Assembly (NCBI GenBank): GCA_903642235.1
Contig: CAHJWL010000010.1
Coordinates: 62,001 to 126,000 of the forward strand
Origin: Acidobacteriaceae bacterium
GTDB taxonomy: Bacteria > Acidobacteriota > Terriglobia > Terriglobales > Acidobacteriaceae
Direction of reading: 5' to 3'
DNA: 64,000 nt
The notes beneath the pieces are model-generated. The model was not told where the DNA came from. It saw nothing but the letters and a program-made list of their open reading frames with translations, and searched no databases. Position numbers and translations under genes: made by a program. Below, one piece after another: positions 34,740-43,532 of this stretch. Position 1 is the first letter of the stretch; each line of letters opens with the position of its first letter.

Positions 34740-37700
34740 CTACTGCAGTAACGTTCCGTTTTCGGGTTGGGTTTTGGGGTCTTCGGGGGAGATGGTGACG
34801 GCGGCGGCGATCTTGTCGTCGGTGTCGAGGTTGAGGAGTTTGACGCCGGAGGTGGAGCGGCCGGCGGAGCGGATGGTTTTGGTGTCGATACGGATGATCT
34901 TGCCGAACTGCGAGATGAGCATCATTTCGGTGGTGTCGTCGACGAGCTGGATGGAGGCGACCTTGCCGATTTTGGGGGTGGTCTTCATGTTGATGACGCC
35001 CTTGCCGCCGCGGGACTGGAGGCGGTAGCGGTCGCAGTCGGTGCGCTTGCCGAAGCCGTTTTCGGAGACGGTGAGGATGAGGCAGGGGGTGAGGCCGAGC
35101 TGGGCGTCGAGTTTCTCGAGGCGGGCGAGTTTTTCGGGGTCGATGACGAGGTCGGAGCCGAGGGTTTCCTGGCCGTCTGGGGCGCTGGGGGAGTTGGTGA
35201 AGCTGGCTTTGGTGGTGCTGGGCGTTCCCGGTAGAGAAGCAGATCCCGATCCTGCGGCTCGGGATGACAACAAAGAGGCGTTCCCGGATGACGAGGAAGA
35301 GGCGTTTCCGGATGACAGTGAGGGGGCGTTCCCGGATGACAGGGAGGAGGCGTCGCGCGATGACAGTGAGGCGTCGCGGGATGCCGAGGGAGAGGCGTTG
35401 CTGCCGGATGACAACGAGGCGTTGCTGCCGGATGACAACGAGGCGTTGCTGCCGGACGCCGACAACGAGGCGTTAGGGGGTGTGGTGTCGGGGAGGGTGA
35501 AGCCGGCTTCGTCGATGGCGGCTTCGACCTGGTCGATGAGGCCTTTCTCGCGGGCGCGTTCGAGGCGCTGGCGGTTGCGGGCTTCGTTGCCCGGGGTCAC
35601 GGCGGCGCCGACGACATAGTCTCCCTTGCGGAGGGAGATGCCGCGGTTGCCGGTGGCGGGCCGGCCCATGGCGCGGAGATCGGTCTCGTTGAAGCGGATG
35701 GCGAGGCCATCGCGGGTGGCGAGGAAGATGACCTGCTGGCCGTCGGTGATCTTGGCGGTGATGAGCTCGTCGTCCTTGTCGATGTTGATGGAGATGATGC
35801 CGCGGGCCATGACGTTTGAGAAGTCCCGGAGGGGGGTCTTCTTGACCGTGCCGTTGCGGGTGGCGAAGAGGACGAAGTGGTTGTCGCTTGAGAGATCGCG
35901 GACGGGGAGGATGGTGACGACTTTTTCGCCCGGCTGGAGGGCGACGAGCGAGGCCATGGCTTTGCCTTTGCCGGCGGCAGAGATGTCGGGGATCTCGTAG
36001 ACCTTGAGCCAGTAGACGCGGCCGGTGTTGGTGAAGCAGAGCAGATAGGCGTGGGTGGAATTGATGATGAGCTGGGCGACGAAGTCCTCGTCGCGTGTCT
36101 TCATGCCGAGGCGACCGGTGCCGCCGCGGCGCTGCTGGCGGTAGATGGAGATGGGGGTGCGCTTGAGGTAGCCGGTGTGGGAGACGGTGACGGCGACCTG
36201 CTCGTCGGCGATGAGGTCTTCGAGGGTGAGCTCGGTGGTCTCGTCGAGGATCTGGGTGCGGCGCTGGTCGCCGTACTTGTCGCGGATCTCTTCGAGCTCT
36301 TTGGTGATGACGCGACGGAGTTTCTTCTCGGACGCGAGGATGGACTCGAACTCGGCGATGTTGTCGCGGACCTGGGCGAGCTCTTTGAAGAGCTCGTCCA
36401 TGGAGAGCTGGGTGAGGCGGTAGAGCTGCAGCTCGAGGATGGCGTCGATCTGTTTGTAGGAGAGGATCAACGTTGCGGCTGTGGCCCCGGTATTACCTGT
36501 AGACAGCTGCGCGGAGACGCTGCCGCCGGCGAGGTCGATGGCGTACTTGGCCGGGTCGAGGGTGATGCCGGCGATCTCGGTACCGCGCAGCGAAATGCGG
36601 CGGTTCGAGAAGAAGGCGAAGAGGTTCTCGCGGGCGTCGGCGCGGGAGCTGGACTGGCGGATGATCTGGATGACGCGGTCGAGGTGGTCGAGGGCGATCT
36701 GGTAGCCGAGCAGGATGTGCTCGCGGTCGCGGGCTTTCGCCAACAAGAATGCAGTGCGGCGGCGGACGACCTCGATGCGGTGATCGAGGAAGGCGTGGAT
36801 GGCCCGGTCGAGGGGGAGCTCCTTGGGCTGGCCGTTATGGACGGCCAGGAAGATCATGGAGAAGCTTTCCTGCATGGCGGTGTGCTTGTAGAGCTGGTTG
36901 AGGACGATCTGGTGCTCGGCGCCGCGCTTGAGTTCGATGACGATGCGCATGCCGTCGCGGTCGGACTCATCGCGGACGTCGGAGATATCGTCGACGATCT
37001 TTTCGGTGACGAGCTCGGCGATGCGCTTGATGAGGGTGGACTTGTTGACCTGGTAGGGAATCTCGGTGGTGATGATGGCCTGGCGACCGCCGGTGATGTT
37101 TTCGATGGAGCACTTGGCGCGCATCATGAAGCGGCCGCGGCCGGTGCGGTAGGACTGGGCGATGTTGGAGCGGCCGTAGAGGTAGCCGCCGGTGGGGAAA
37201 TCGGGACCCTTCACGTGATCCAGGACCAGATCGAGGTCGGAGCGGGACTCAGCCTTGTCGCGGGTGAGGATGGCGATGCAGGCGCCGATAACCTCGGTGA
37301 GGTTGTGGGGCGGGATGTTGGTGGCCATGCCGACGGCGATGCCGGTGCCGCCGTTGATGATGAGGTTGGGCAGGCGGGAGGGGAGGACGGTGGGCTCGGA
37401 GGTGGACTCGTCGTAGTTGGGGGTGAAGTCGACGGTGTCGGAATCGATATCGGCGAGCATTTCGCCAGCGACGCGGGTGAGGCGGGACTCGGTGTAGCGC
37501 ATGGCGGCGGGTGGGTCGCCGTCGACGGAGCCGAAGTTGCCCTGGCCGTCGACCATGGGGTAGCGCTGGGAGAAGTCCTGCGCGAGGCGGACCATGGTGT
37601 CGTAGATGGCGGAGTCGCCGTGGGGATGGTAGTTGCCCATGACGTGGCCGACGACCTTGGCCGACTTGGTGTATTTCTTGTTGAACTGCAGGCCCATCTC

Positions 37701-37976
37701 CTGCATGCCGTAGAGGATACGGCGATGGACGGGCTTGAGGCCGTCGCGGACATCGGGCAGGGCGCGGCCGATGATGACGCTCATCGAGTAATCGAGATAC
37801 GACCGGCGCATCTCGTCCTCGATGTTGATCGGGATGAGATTGAGGGCGCCGGGGCCGGTCATGGTGGAACCGGGGCCGTCACCGCCGGGCGGGGTGCCTG
37901 CGGGCGGGGGAACGTTTCCAGAGGCGTCTTGCGGGGAGGGAGGGTCGAGCGGGAGGTCGTTTTGATCGTCTGCCAT
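34740..37976 (-). CDS. gyrA: DNA gyrase subunit A with low-complexity insertion
   Basis: The protein has 1,078 aa, well above the usual 800-900. GyrA cuts and rejoins DNA in negative supercoiling. After a Pro/Gly-rich 45-residue lead, the core shows [34 protein letters not shown], the quinolone-determining [10 protein letters not shown] (Ser122, Asp126 intact) and the catalytic Tyr161 in [10 protein letters not shown]. The GyrA-box [12 protein letters not shown] opens the C-terminal beta-pinwheel. Residues about 835-935 are an insertion of Ser/Asn/Ala repeats ([19 protein letters not shown]) between pinwheel blades; conserved sequence then resumes ([32 protein letters not shown]). A -10-like TATAAT lies just upstream. 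gyrB is not adjacent. Confidence 0.97.
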   Translation of the reverse strand: MADDQNDLPLDPPSPQDASGNVPPPAGTPPGGDGPGSTMTGPGALNLIPINIEDEMRRSYLDYSMSVIIGRALPDVRDGLKPVHRRILYGMQEMGLQFNKKYTKSAKVVGHVMGNYHPHGDSAIYDTMVRLAQDFSQRYPMVDGQGNFGSVDGDPPAAMRYTESRLTRVAGEMLADIDSDTVDFTPNYDESTSEPTVLPSRLPNLIINGGTGIAVGMATNIPPHNLTEVIGACIAILTRDKAESRSDLDLVLDHVKGPDFPTGGYLYGRSNIAQSYRTGRGRFMMRAKCSIENITGGRQAIITTEIPYQVNKSTLIKRIAELVTEKIVDDISDVRDESDRDGMRIVIELKRGAEHQIVLNQLYKHTAMQESFSMIFLAVHNGQPKELPLDRAIHAFLDHRIEVVRRRTAFLLAKARDREHILLGYQIALDHLDRVIQIIRQSSSRADARENLFAFFSNRRISLRGTEIAGITLDPAKYAIDLAGGSVSAQLSTGNTGATAATLILSYKQIDAILELQLYRLTQLSMDELFKELAQVRDNIAEFESILASEKKLRRVITKELEEIRDKYGDQRRTQILDETTELTLEDLIADEQVAVTVSHTGYLKRTPISIYRQQRRGGTGRLGMKTRDEDFVAQLIINSTHAYLLCFTNTGRVYWLKVYEIPDISAAGKGKAMASLVALQPGEKVVTILPVRDLSSDNHFVLFATRNGTVKKTPLRDFSNVMARGIISINIDKDDELITAKITDGQQVIFLATRDGLAIRFNETDLRAMGRPATGNRGISLRKGDYVVGAAVTPGNEARNRQRLERAREKGLIDQVEAAIDEAGFTLPDTTPPNASLSASGSNASLSSGSNASLSSGSNASPSASRDASLSSRDASSLSSGNAPSLSSGNASSSSSGNASLLSSRAAGSGSASLPGTPSTTKASFTNSPSAPDGQETLGSDLVIDPEKLARLEKLDAQLGLTPCLILTVSENGFGKRTDCDRYRLQSRGGKGVINMKTTPKIGKVASIQLVDDTTEMMLISQFGKIIRIDTKTIRSAGRSTSGVKLLNLDTDDKIAAAVTISPEDPKTQPENGTLLQ
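35236..35475. repeat. Degenerate 18-24-bp tandem repeats inside gyrA
   Basis: On the plus strand the block is built of GAGGCGTT...CCGGATGAC words. Two units are identical over 24 bp (35392-35415 and 35416-35439), and others vary in length by multiples of three, which keeps gyrA in frame. The left edge (35243-35265) holds a 7-bp inverted repeat (ATCCCGA/TCGGGAT) of the type seen in dispersed intergenic repeats. Confidence 0.85.
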
Positions 37977-38337
37977 AGCTATCTTTATTATAGTTGCTTC
38001 TTAACAGATGTTCCGGAAAGGAATAGACCCTTTCTGATGAACGGTTTGAGCGGACCGGAGCAGACCTGACCGACTTCACTTTTGATATCTGCTGGTGCCG
38101 GCAGAGGTTCGGACGAGCGTCCGGCTCCGTTGCCTGCCGGTCTGCTGCCCTTCCGTCTGTTGACCTTCCATCTGACGCCGGAGGCCCTGTCGTATCCGGC
38201 TCATGCGGCCAGCACACGAAGTCTGAGGGAGGAGCGCGACGCTTGTCGGCGAGGCAGGCGGCGAAGGCGTATGGTCGAAGGGGTGAGGCTGTGCTGTGTT
38301 CCCTGCTTGATCGGCGCGGCCCGCGGAGGTGGATCCT
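37977..38337. other. Intergenic region between divergent gyrA and zinc-ribbon gene
   Basis: This is 361 bp. The gyrA-proximal end is AT-rich and contains a TATAAT at 37987-37992 on the minus strand. The remainder is GC-rich with several open but unconvincing frames. No palindrome or RNA gene was recognised. Confidence 0.5.
37987..37992 (-). promoter_or_regulatory. Candidate -10 box of gyrA
   Basis: A consensus TATAAT on the minus strand lies 10 bp upstream of the gyrA ATG. No good -35 hexamer is seen at 16-18 bp spacing. If used, transcription would start within or very near the start codon, giving a leaderless or near-leaderless mRNA; chance occurrence in the AT-rich patch is also possible. 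Confidence 0.35.
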
Positions 38338-38550
38338 GTGCCGAACGTGACAAAGCAAAACCGGGCGTTTGAGATGCCGCGGCTGCTCGGAACGAAACGG
38401 ACGTGTCCGCTCTGTACAGGCGGATCGTTCCGAAAGGCAGAGGGCGGGCTGATGGATGCGCCGATGCGACTGCTGGGGATGCAGGCAGTGCGCTGCGTCA
38501 ACTGCTGGCGGCGGTACTACTGCCGTGGCGGTGTTGCGGTGGGTGAATAG
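38338..38550 (+). CDS. Small zinc-ribbon protein
   Basis: The protein has 70 aa from the GTG at 38338, which has GGAGG 8 bp upstream. Two CxxC knuckles (Cys23/26 in CPLC, Cys53/56 in CVNC) bracket a 26-residue arm, followed by WRRYYCRGG. The pattern GGSFRKAEGGLMDAPMRLLGMQAVRCVNCWRRYY is typical of small acidobacterial zinc-ribbon proteins with no known function. It is followed after 7 bp by another small gene and probably cotranscribed. Confidence 0.75.
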   Translation: MPNVTKQNRAFEMPRLLGTKRTCPLCTGGSFRKAEGGLMDAPMRLLGMQAVRCVNCWRRYYCRGGVAVGE

Positions 38551-38557
38551 GCCAGGT

Positions 38558-38863
38558 ATGAACGATGGCGCAATGAACTATGTCACGCTGCGCCAGGGTG
38601 TGGAAGCGGTGCGCGACCCGGAGAATGCCCCGGCGGTCAGCATGAGCGTGTATCTGGTTGCCCTTGGCGAGGAAGAGCGGTTTCGGCGGATCAGCATCTA
38701 CCAGGAGCGTGGGGCGACGCGCGATGCAGTGCGGCTGCTGTATATGAACCGTGAGGCGCTGGCGGTATGGCGGGCCATGGGGCGGCCGGGCGAGGCGATC
38801 GGCGAGCGGCACAGGCCACCGCGGACGGCGCTGCTGAGCTTTGGAGTGCCCTTCTCGGAGTAG
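38558..38863 (+). CDS. Hypothetical protein
   Basis: The protein has 101 aa from the ATG at 38558 (MNDGAMNYVTLRQGVEAV); an ATG five codons later is an alternative. It is soluble and mixed alpha/beta: AVSMSVYLVALGEEERFRRISIYQ, DAVRLLYMNREALAVWRAMGRPG. No family recognised. It starts 7 bp after the zinc-ribbon gene stop, so the two likely form an operon; the shared job is unknown. Confidence 0.6.
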   Translation: MNDGAMNYVTLRQGVEAVRDPENAPAVSMSVYLVALGEEERFRRISIYQERGATRDAVRLLYMNREALAVWRAMGRPGEAIGERHRPPRTALLSFGVPFSE

Positions 38864-39008
38864 AGCTCGCGGCCATGACGGATCAAGGGCAACAATGCAT
38901 TCGCGTGTCTGCGGACGTTGGGAGAGCGCTCTCTCCGGGGCAGGGCGTACCGCATCTGAGAGAACAGGCAGCGCCTGAGGCGTTGCCGGCAGACAAGGAG
39001 AGAGTGGA

Positions 39009-39800
39009 ATGGCAAATCAACTGGCAGTGGTAACGGGCGCTTCCATGGGGATCGGATACAACCTGGCGAAGGTCTTCGCGGAGAACGGCTTTGATCTGGT
39101 TCTCGGGTCGGAGCCGGAGGGTCTGAGCAAGGTGGAGATTGATCTGCGGGCGCTGGGCGTACAGGTCAAGGCGGTGGCGGTGGATCTTTCGAAGTATGAC
39201 GAGGTCCTGCGGTTCTGGAGCGAGGTGGAGGCTGTGGGCCGGCCGGTCGATGCGATCGCGATCAACGCGGGGATCGGTTCGGGCGGCCTGTTTGCGGAGA
39301 CGGATCTGGATGTTGAGATCAGGCTGGTGCGCACGAATGTGGAAGGAACGATGCACCTGGCGAAGCACGCGGTGAAGCATATGGTGCCGCGGGGCGCAGG
39401 GCGCATTCTGATTACGGCATCGATCATCAGCGAGATGGTTGCGCCACGGGAGCTGGTGTATGCGGCCTCAAAGTCGTTTGATCTGGCGTTTGCGAAGGGG
39501 CTGCGGGCGGAACTGAAGGATACCGGCGTTACGGTGACGGCGCTGCAGCCGGGGCCGACCGACACGCACTTCTTCGATCGCGAGGGGCTAAGCGACACGG
39601 ATGCCGGCACCAAGGGCAAGAAGGGCAATGATCCGTACGATGTGGCGAAGCAGGGCTTCAAGGCGCTGATGGAGGGCGACGATCATGTGTACGCGGCCAG
39701 CCTGTCGACCAAGCTGCAAGGCGCGCTGATGGGCCTGGTGCCGGACGCGCTGCAGGCAAAGCTGCATGACGATATGACGAAGCCGCTTGAGGAAAAGTAG
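39009..39800 (+). CDS. Short-chain dehydrogenase/reductase
   Basis: The protein has 263 aa. AAGGAG lies 7 bp before the ATG. Cofactor motif TGASMGIG (residues 10-17), INAGIGSGG in place of NNAG, TASIISE with the catalytic Ser region, and YAASK with the catalytic Tyr and Lys. PGPTDTHFFDREG follows as in many NAD(P)-dependent SDRs. The substrate is not predictable. It converges on a receptor gene across a strong shared terminator. Confidence 0.93.
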   Translation: MANQLAVVTGASMGIGYNLAKVFAENGFDLVLGSEPEGLSKVEIDLRALGVQVKAVAVDLSKYDEVLRFWSEVEAVGRPVDAIAINAGIGSGGLFAETDLDVEIRLVRTNVEGTMHLAKHAVKHMVPRGAGRILITASIISEMVAPRELVYAASKSFDLAFAKGLRAELKDTGVTVTALQPGPTDTHFFDREGLSDTDAGTKGKKGNDPYDVAKQGFKALMEGDDHVYAASLSTKLQGALMGLVPDALQAKLHDDMTKPLEEK

Positions 39801-39820
39801 GCGGTTGTGAAGGTAAGAAG

Positions 39821-39843
39821 AGAGGCGCCCGATGGGCGCCTCT
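39821..39843. terminator. Bidirectional terminator between SDR and receptor genes
   Basis: A perfect 10-bp GC-rich stem (39821-39830 with 39834-39843) with a 3-nt loop is flanked by pyrimidine-rich tracts on both strands (TCTCT on plus, CTTCTTACC on minus). It sits 21 bp after each convergent stop codon. Confidence 0.85.
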
Positions 39844-39863
39844 TCTCTGCGTGATATATCAGG

Positions 39864-42800
39864 CTAGAAGACGAATTTACCCCAGAGGATGAGTGATCGG
39901 CCGACCGGCGCTGGAAGGTTCTGCCCACTCGGGTTGGTAGCAACACGGGCGTTAGAGCGATTTAGAAAACTGTTGCTGCCGACATCCTTCACGTTGGTGT
40001 CGAGGATGCCAACATCATTGTGATTTGCGATGTTTTGAGCTTCCGCGCGAAGGACAAAACGACCACGATCAAGGTGCAGATAGGACGCCCCTATACCCTT
40101 TTCCACAGCGATATTCGTGGTGATTGTTCCGGGATTCGAGAAACTATTGCGACCGATCTCTTGGTGTAGATTTTGGTTAAAGGGCTGGTAGGGAATAAGC
40201 CAGTGGACAGCATCCGGTGAAACCTGCGTTAATCCTCCATCTCCGTTGATAGCTCGGGCTACATCATAGTACGTACCAGGTATGGCGCCTGTTGATGGGT
40301 CGAGATTGCCTCCATCGATGGCTGCGGTGGCGAGAGGAGCACGGCGATTGCCTAGGAGAGGCCTGTCATTCGTTGTACTGCCGTCTCCATTCGTATCGAT
40401 ACCGCTGTTGGTGAAGGTACTGTAGCTGCCACTTTGAAGCTGCTCAATACCCGAGAGCGTCCAATGGCGCGTCAGAATGCCTAGTCCGGCATCGGCGAAG
40501 CCGTTAGAGGCATGTAGGCCGATTGGTGCCCAGACCGCGGTGACGGAGAAGAAGTGGCGATGATCGTAGGCTGACGGTCCCCATTCTTGTGCGAATCCGT
40601 TTGGACCGAGATCAGCCTGGTAGGAAGTGGCGGCAGCACCGGTGGTAAAGATCTCCGAGCTATTGTCGAGATTCTTAGAAAAGACGTAGTTTGAATTGAT
40701 TTGCAGACCGTGAAGGAAGTTATGGGTGAACTCAACCTGAGCGGCGTTGTAGCTGGACGAGGCAAAGTTACCGCGCGCGTTGATGACACCCCGAGTCGGG
40801 TCAAGCCGGGTTTCGCTTCCATCAGGAGCAAAGTAGTTGTACTGCTTGTTTGAGTACAGTTTTTTGCCAAGAGAACCGATATATCGCACCGCGAGCAAAT
40901 TAGAGCCTGGCAGTTGATGTTCCATGCCGAGATTGAATTGATAGGTCAGCGGGTTGACCATATTGTTGACAACACCGCTGGAGAGGGCAGACGTTGCGCG
41001 CAGGACCGGTGTGATGGTTGCGATGAGGCCACTGGCGTTTGCCAGCCCGTTCGGAGCCGTAGACGTTTGAAGGCCAGCCACAGAGTTTGGTGCAGCTTGA
41101 GCGGAGTTGACGACGTAGTTGGAAAAGGCACTGTCGTAAAAGAGACCAAACCCGCCACGGATGACCGTCTTACCGCCGCCAAAAATTCCTTCCCGATGAG
41201 GAGAATAGGCGAAGCCGATTCGGGGTGCGATGTTGTTGGTATCGTTATGAACTTTCAGAACTGTATCAATGGCCTGGTAGGGGTTCGTGGGGTCGATTGC
41301 TGGATATTTGAGCGAGTTTTGAGGATTTGTCAGGTAATCATAGCGAATACCGAGATTAAGTGTTAGATCCGGATTTACTTTTACGTCATCCTGAGCAAAG
41401 ACGCCGCTGCGCCAACCGTGGGGATCAATGCGGGTGCTGCCAAAGGTTTTGGTGGCTGTGCCAGAAGACCCAAGCTGGTTCTGAAGGAAGTTTCCGAGAG
41501 CACTTACGCCCGTTCCGCCAGCTGCGAAGGTGAGTGTTCCTTTGGCGTTCTGGGAGACGACATCCGTCTCGATCTGGCGTCCGATATCAAAACCAACACG
41601 CAACGTCTGACGACCCTTGGTGATCGATACAGTGTCTTGTACCTGATAGAGCTCTTCACTTCGGCCCTGAGGAAAGTTCTGTTCGGGTCCGATGGCTGAA
41701 TCTCCGAATGCATCCTGACCGATGTTATCGATGTAAATACTTGGCAGAGCATAGAGCGGGTTAGCAAGGGTCGATGCTATCGGAGCAAAGGCAAAGCCCA
41801 GCCGGGTCTCGGAGCCGCGAAGCTCATTGACAATCTTTGTGCTGAAAACATGAGTCCAGGTTCCAGCACCTAGCTCGCTAGGGCCACCCACAGCGGTGTC
41901 AAAGCCGGGTAGAGCGTAACCATTGTTTCCAAAATCCGGGCTGTTGTTTGTTCGATCGTGGAGATAGCGGAAGGAAAAGTTATCCTGCTGACGAGGGGTG
42001 AAGTCGACGCGGTACATCCATTGAGTGTCGGTGTTATTGGCTGCGGCATTTGGGCGCTGAAAGAAGCCAGTAGTGACGACGCAACCAGAGGGGCAAACAT
42101 TTTGAGTACCGACATTGGCGTTTGTCACGACACCCGCAGAGCTGTTCTGGGTGAACTGCGTGAGATATGCTCCTCCGCTGAGATATTGCTCAAGGAGAAT
42201 GGCCTGGGAATTGCCGGCTTTGGCGATAGCATCTATCTGGGCATAGCCGGCAGCGTCTGGAAGTTCCAGCTGTGCCGCTGTCTGGCTGCCGTAGAAACGG
42301 GAGATAAAAAGGCCGCCGAAGGCAAAGAGCTTATCTTTGAGGATCGGGCCTCCAAGGGTGAAGCCGTATTGATGCTGATCGTAGCGCCCCTTCGTAAAGC
42401 CATCAAGCTGGCGGCTCTTGCCATCTACGGCATTGAGACCTGAGCCGTTATAACGCTCGTACCCGGTGCCGTGAAACTGGTTGGTACCCGCTTTCGTGAT
42501 GAGATTTACAACAGCACCTCCGGCACGCCCGTACTCGGCAGACGCGTTGTTCGTAATGACGGTTTCGTCCTGGAAGATGTCAGGGATCTGTGGTGTGAAG
42601 GCCTGACCACCAATGCCTACATCGTTGATCTCCTGTCCGTCCATTAAGAAGTTATTCGCGCGAGGACGAGCACCGTTTACTTCGATATTGATTCCTTCGC
42701 TGAAGCCACTGTTCTGGCTGACGGTTTGCACGCCGGGAACAGTAAGAGCGAGTTCGACAGGATTGAGCGAGAAGATGGGGAGCTCTTCAAGCTGCCGGGT

Positions 42801-43217
42801 GCCGATAACACCGGCGAGCTGGCCATTTTCTGTGTTGATTCCGGAGTTTTGTGCTTCAACGGTGACGGTTTCGGTCGCTGCGCCCGTGGTGAAGGCGATG
42901 TCGGCACTGGTTACGATCGACGGATTGACGACGATGTTGTCAAGCTGGCTGGTGGCGAAGCCGCCCTGGGTAGCGGTGATGGAGTAGCGGCCGGGCTGAA
43001 GCGCATCGAGGCGATAGGCACCATCTGATTGAGAGTTCGTAGTGCGGCTCTCGTGAGTGTCGAGGTTGGTTGCCGTGATTTTGGCACCTGCGATGACCGC
43101 GCCGGTGGCATCGCGAGCGACTCCGGCAAGGATTCCTTTGCTGGTTTGCGCGAAGAGGGACCCGGAGGCGAGAAGGACGGTAGTAGCAGCGAGACGGCGG
43201 AAGTGCAGAGGACTCAT
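39864..43217 (-). CDS. Oar-like TonB-dependent outer-membrane receptor
   Basis: The protein has 1,117 aa from the ATG at 43217 (GGAG upstream). Signal peptide MSPLHFRRLAATTVLLASGSLFAQ. Regulatory-like sandwich at about 28-110 (GILAGVARDATGAVIAGAKI, QPGRYSITATQGGFATS). Plug region: NGARPRANNFLMDGQEINDVGIGG and NNASAEYGRAGGAVVNLITKAGTNQFHGTGY. The barrel ends ...LILWGKFVF. This is the classic Oar-like subfamily; Oar was first described in Myxococcus. A longer frame to 43298 lacks a signal peptide at its start. The likely function is surface binding or import of large substrates; no SusD-like partner is near. Confidence 0.9.
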   Translation of the reverse strand: MSPLHFRRLAATTVLLASGSLFAQTSKGILAGVARDATGAVIAGAKITATNLDTHESRTTNSQSDGAYRLDALQPGRYSITATQGGFATSQLDNIVVNPSIVTSADIAFTTGAATETVTVEAQNSGINTENGQLAGVIGTRQLEELPIFSLNPVELALTVPGVQTVSQNSGFSEGINIEVNGARPRANNFLMDGQEINDVGIGGQAFTPQIPDIFQDETVITNNASAEYGRAGGAVVNLITKAGTNQFHGTGYERYNGSGLNAVDGKSRQLDGFTKGRYDQHQYGFTLGGPILKDKLFAFGGLFISRFYGSQTAAQLELPDAAGYAQIDAIAKAGNSQAILLEQYLSGGAYLTQFTQNSSAGVVTNANVGTQNVCPSGCVVTTGFFQRPNAAANNTDTQWMYRVDFTPRQQDNFSFRYLHDRTNNSPDFGNNGYALPGFDTAVGGPSELGAGTWTHVFSTKIVNELRGSETRLGFAFAPIASTLANPLYALPSIYIDNIGQDAFGDSAIGPEQNFPQGRSEELYQVQDTVSITKGRQTLRVGFDIGRQIETDVVSQNAKGTLTFAAGGTGVSALGNFLQNQLGSSGTATKTFGSTRIDPHGWRSGVFAQDDVKVNPDLTLNLGIRYDYLTNPQNSLKYPAIDPTNPYQAIDTVLKVHNDTNNIAPRIGFAYSPHREGIFGGGKTVIRGGFGLFYDSAFSNYVVNSAQAAPNSVAGLQTSTAPNGLANASGLIATITPVLRATSALSSGVVNNMVNPLTYQFNLGMEHQLPGSNLLAVRYIGSLGKKLYSNKQYNYFAPDGSETRLDPTRGVINARGNFASSSYNAAQVEFTHNFLHGLQINSNYVFSKNLDNSSEIFTTGAAATSYQADLGPNGFAQEWGPSAYDHRHFFSVTAVWAPIGLHASNGFADAGLGILTRHWTLSGIEQLQSGSYSTFTNSGIDTNGDGSTTNDRPLLGNRRAPLATAAIDGGNLDPSTGAIPGTYYDVARAINGDGGLTQVSPDAVHWLIPYQPFNQNLHQEIGRNSFSNPGTITTNIAVEKGIGASYLHLDRGRFVLRAEAQNIANHNDVGILDTNVKDVGSNSFLNRSNARVATNPSGQNLPAPVGRSLILWGKFVF

Positions 43218-43532
43218 ACTTGGACGATCTCCGGAATGCAGCTGTGACTTAAACAACGCAGGGCATACATGAAGGCTGGATGAATATGTATCTTCCATGC
43301 ACGTGTGTCTCCAAACCTCAGCAGGGAGCGCTGTACTCCATCGACGGCTCTTAGCTCCAACTAACTGAATGTAGCTATGAGAATCTGGAGGTCGTGTAGA
43401 GCTCTCTGTGGCTTTTCAGAATTATGGAAACCCAGAGTCAACCTGGCGAGAGGCATGGATCGGCGACACAGGTACATACGCCAGTTCATCGAGAGCACTA
43501 TCGGGCTGACCACTTTCTGCTGCAGAAAGGAA
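43218..43532. other. Intergenic region upstream of the fourth receptor gene
   Basis: This is 315 bp, AT-richer than the surroundings. It contains the receptor's leader and the 3' flank of the SGNH hydrolase gene, both on the minus strand. No gene, strong hairpin or clear promoter hexamers were seen. Confidence 0.5.

Noticed and set aside
35392-35466. Short tandem units resembling a CRISPR array
   Set aside because: There are no unique spacers, units are adjacent and degenerate, and they are in frame within gyrA.
36051-38069. 672-aa open frame on the plus strand opposite gyrA
   Set aside because: It is a glycine/valine/aspartate-rich mirror of gyrA codons with no recognisable domain; gyrA on the other strand is certain.
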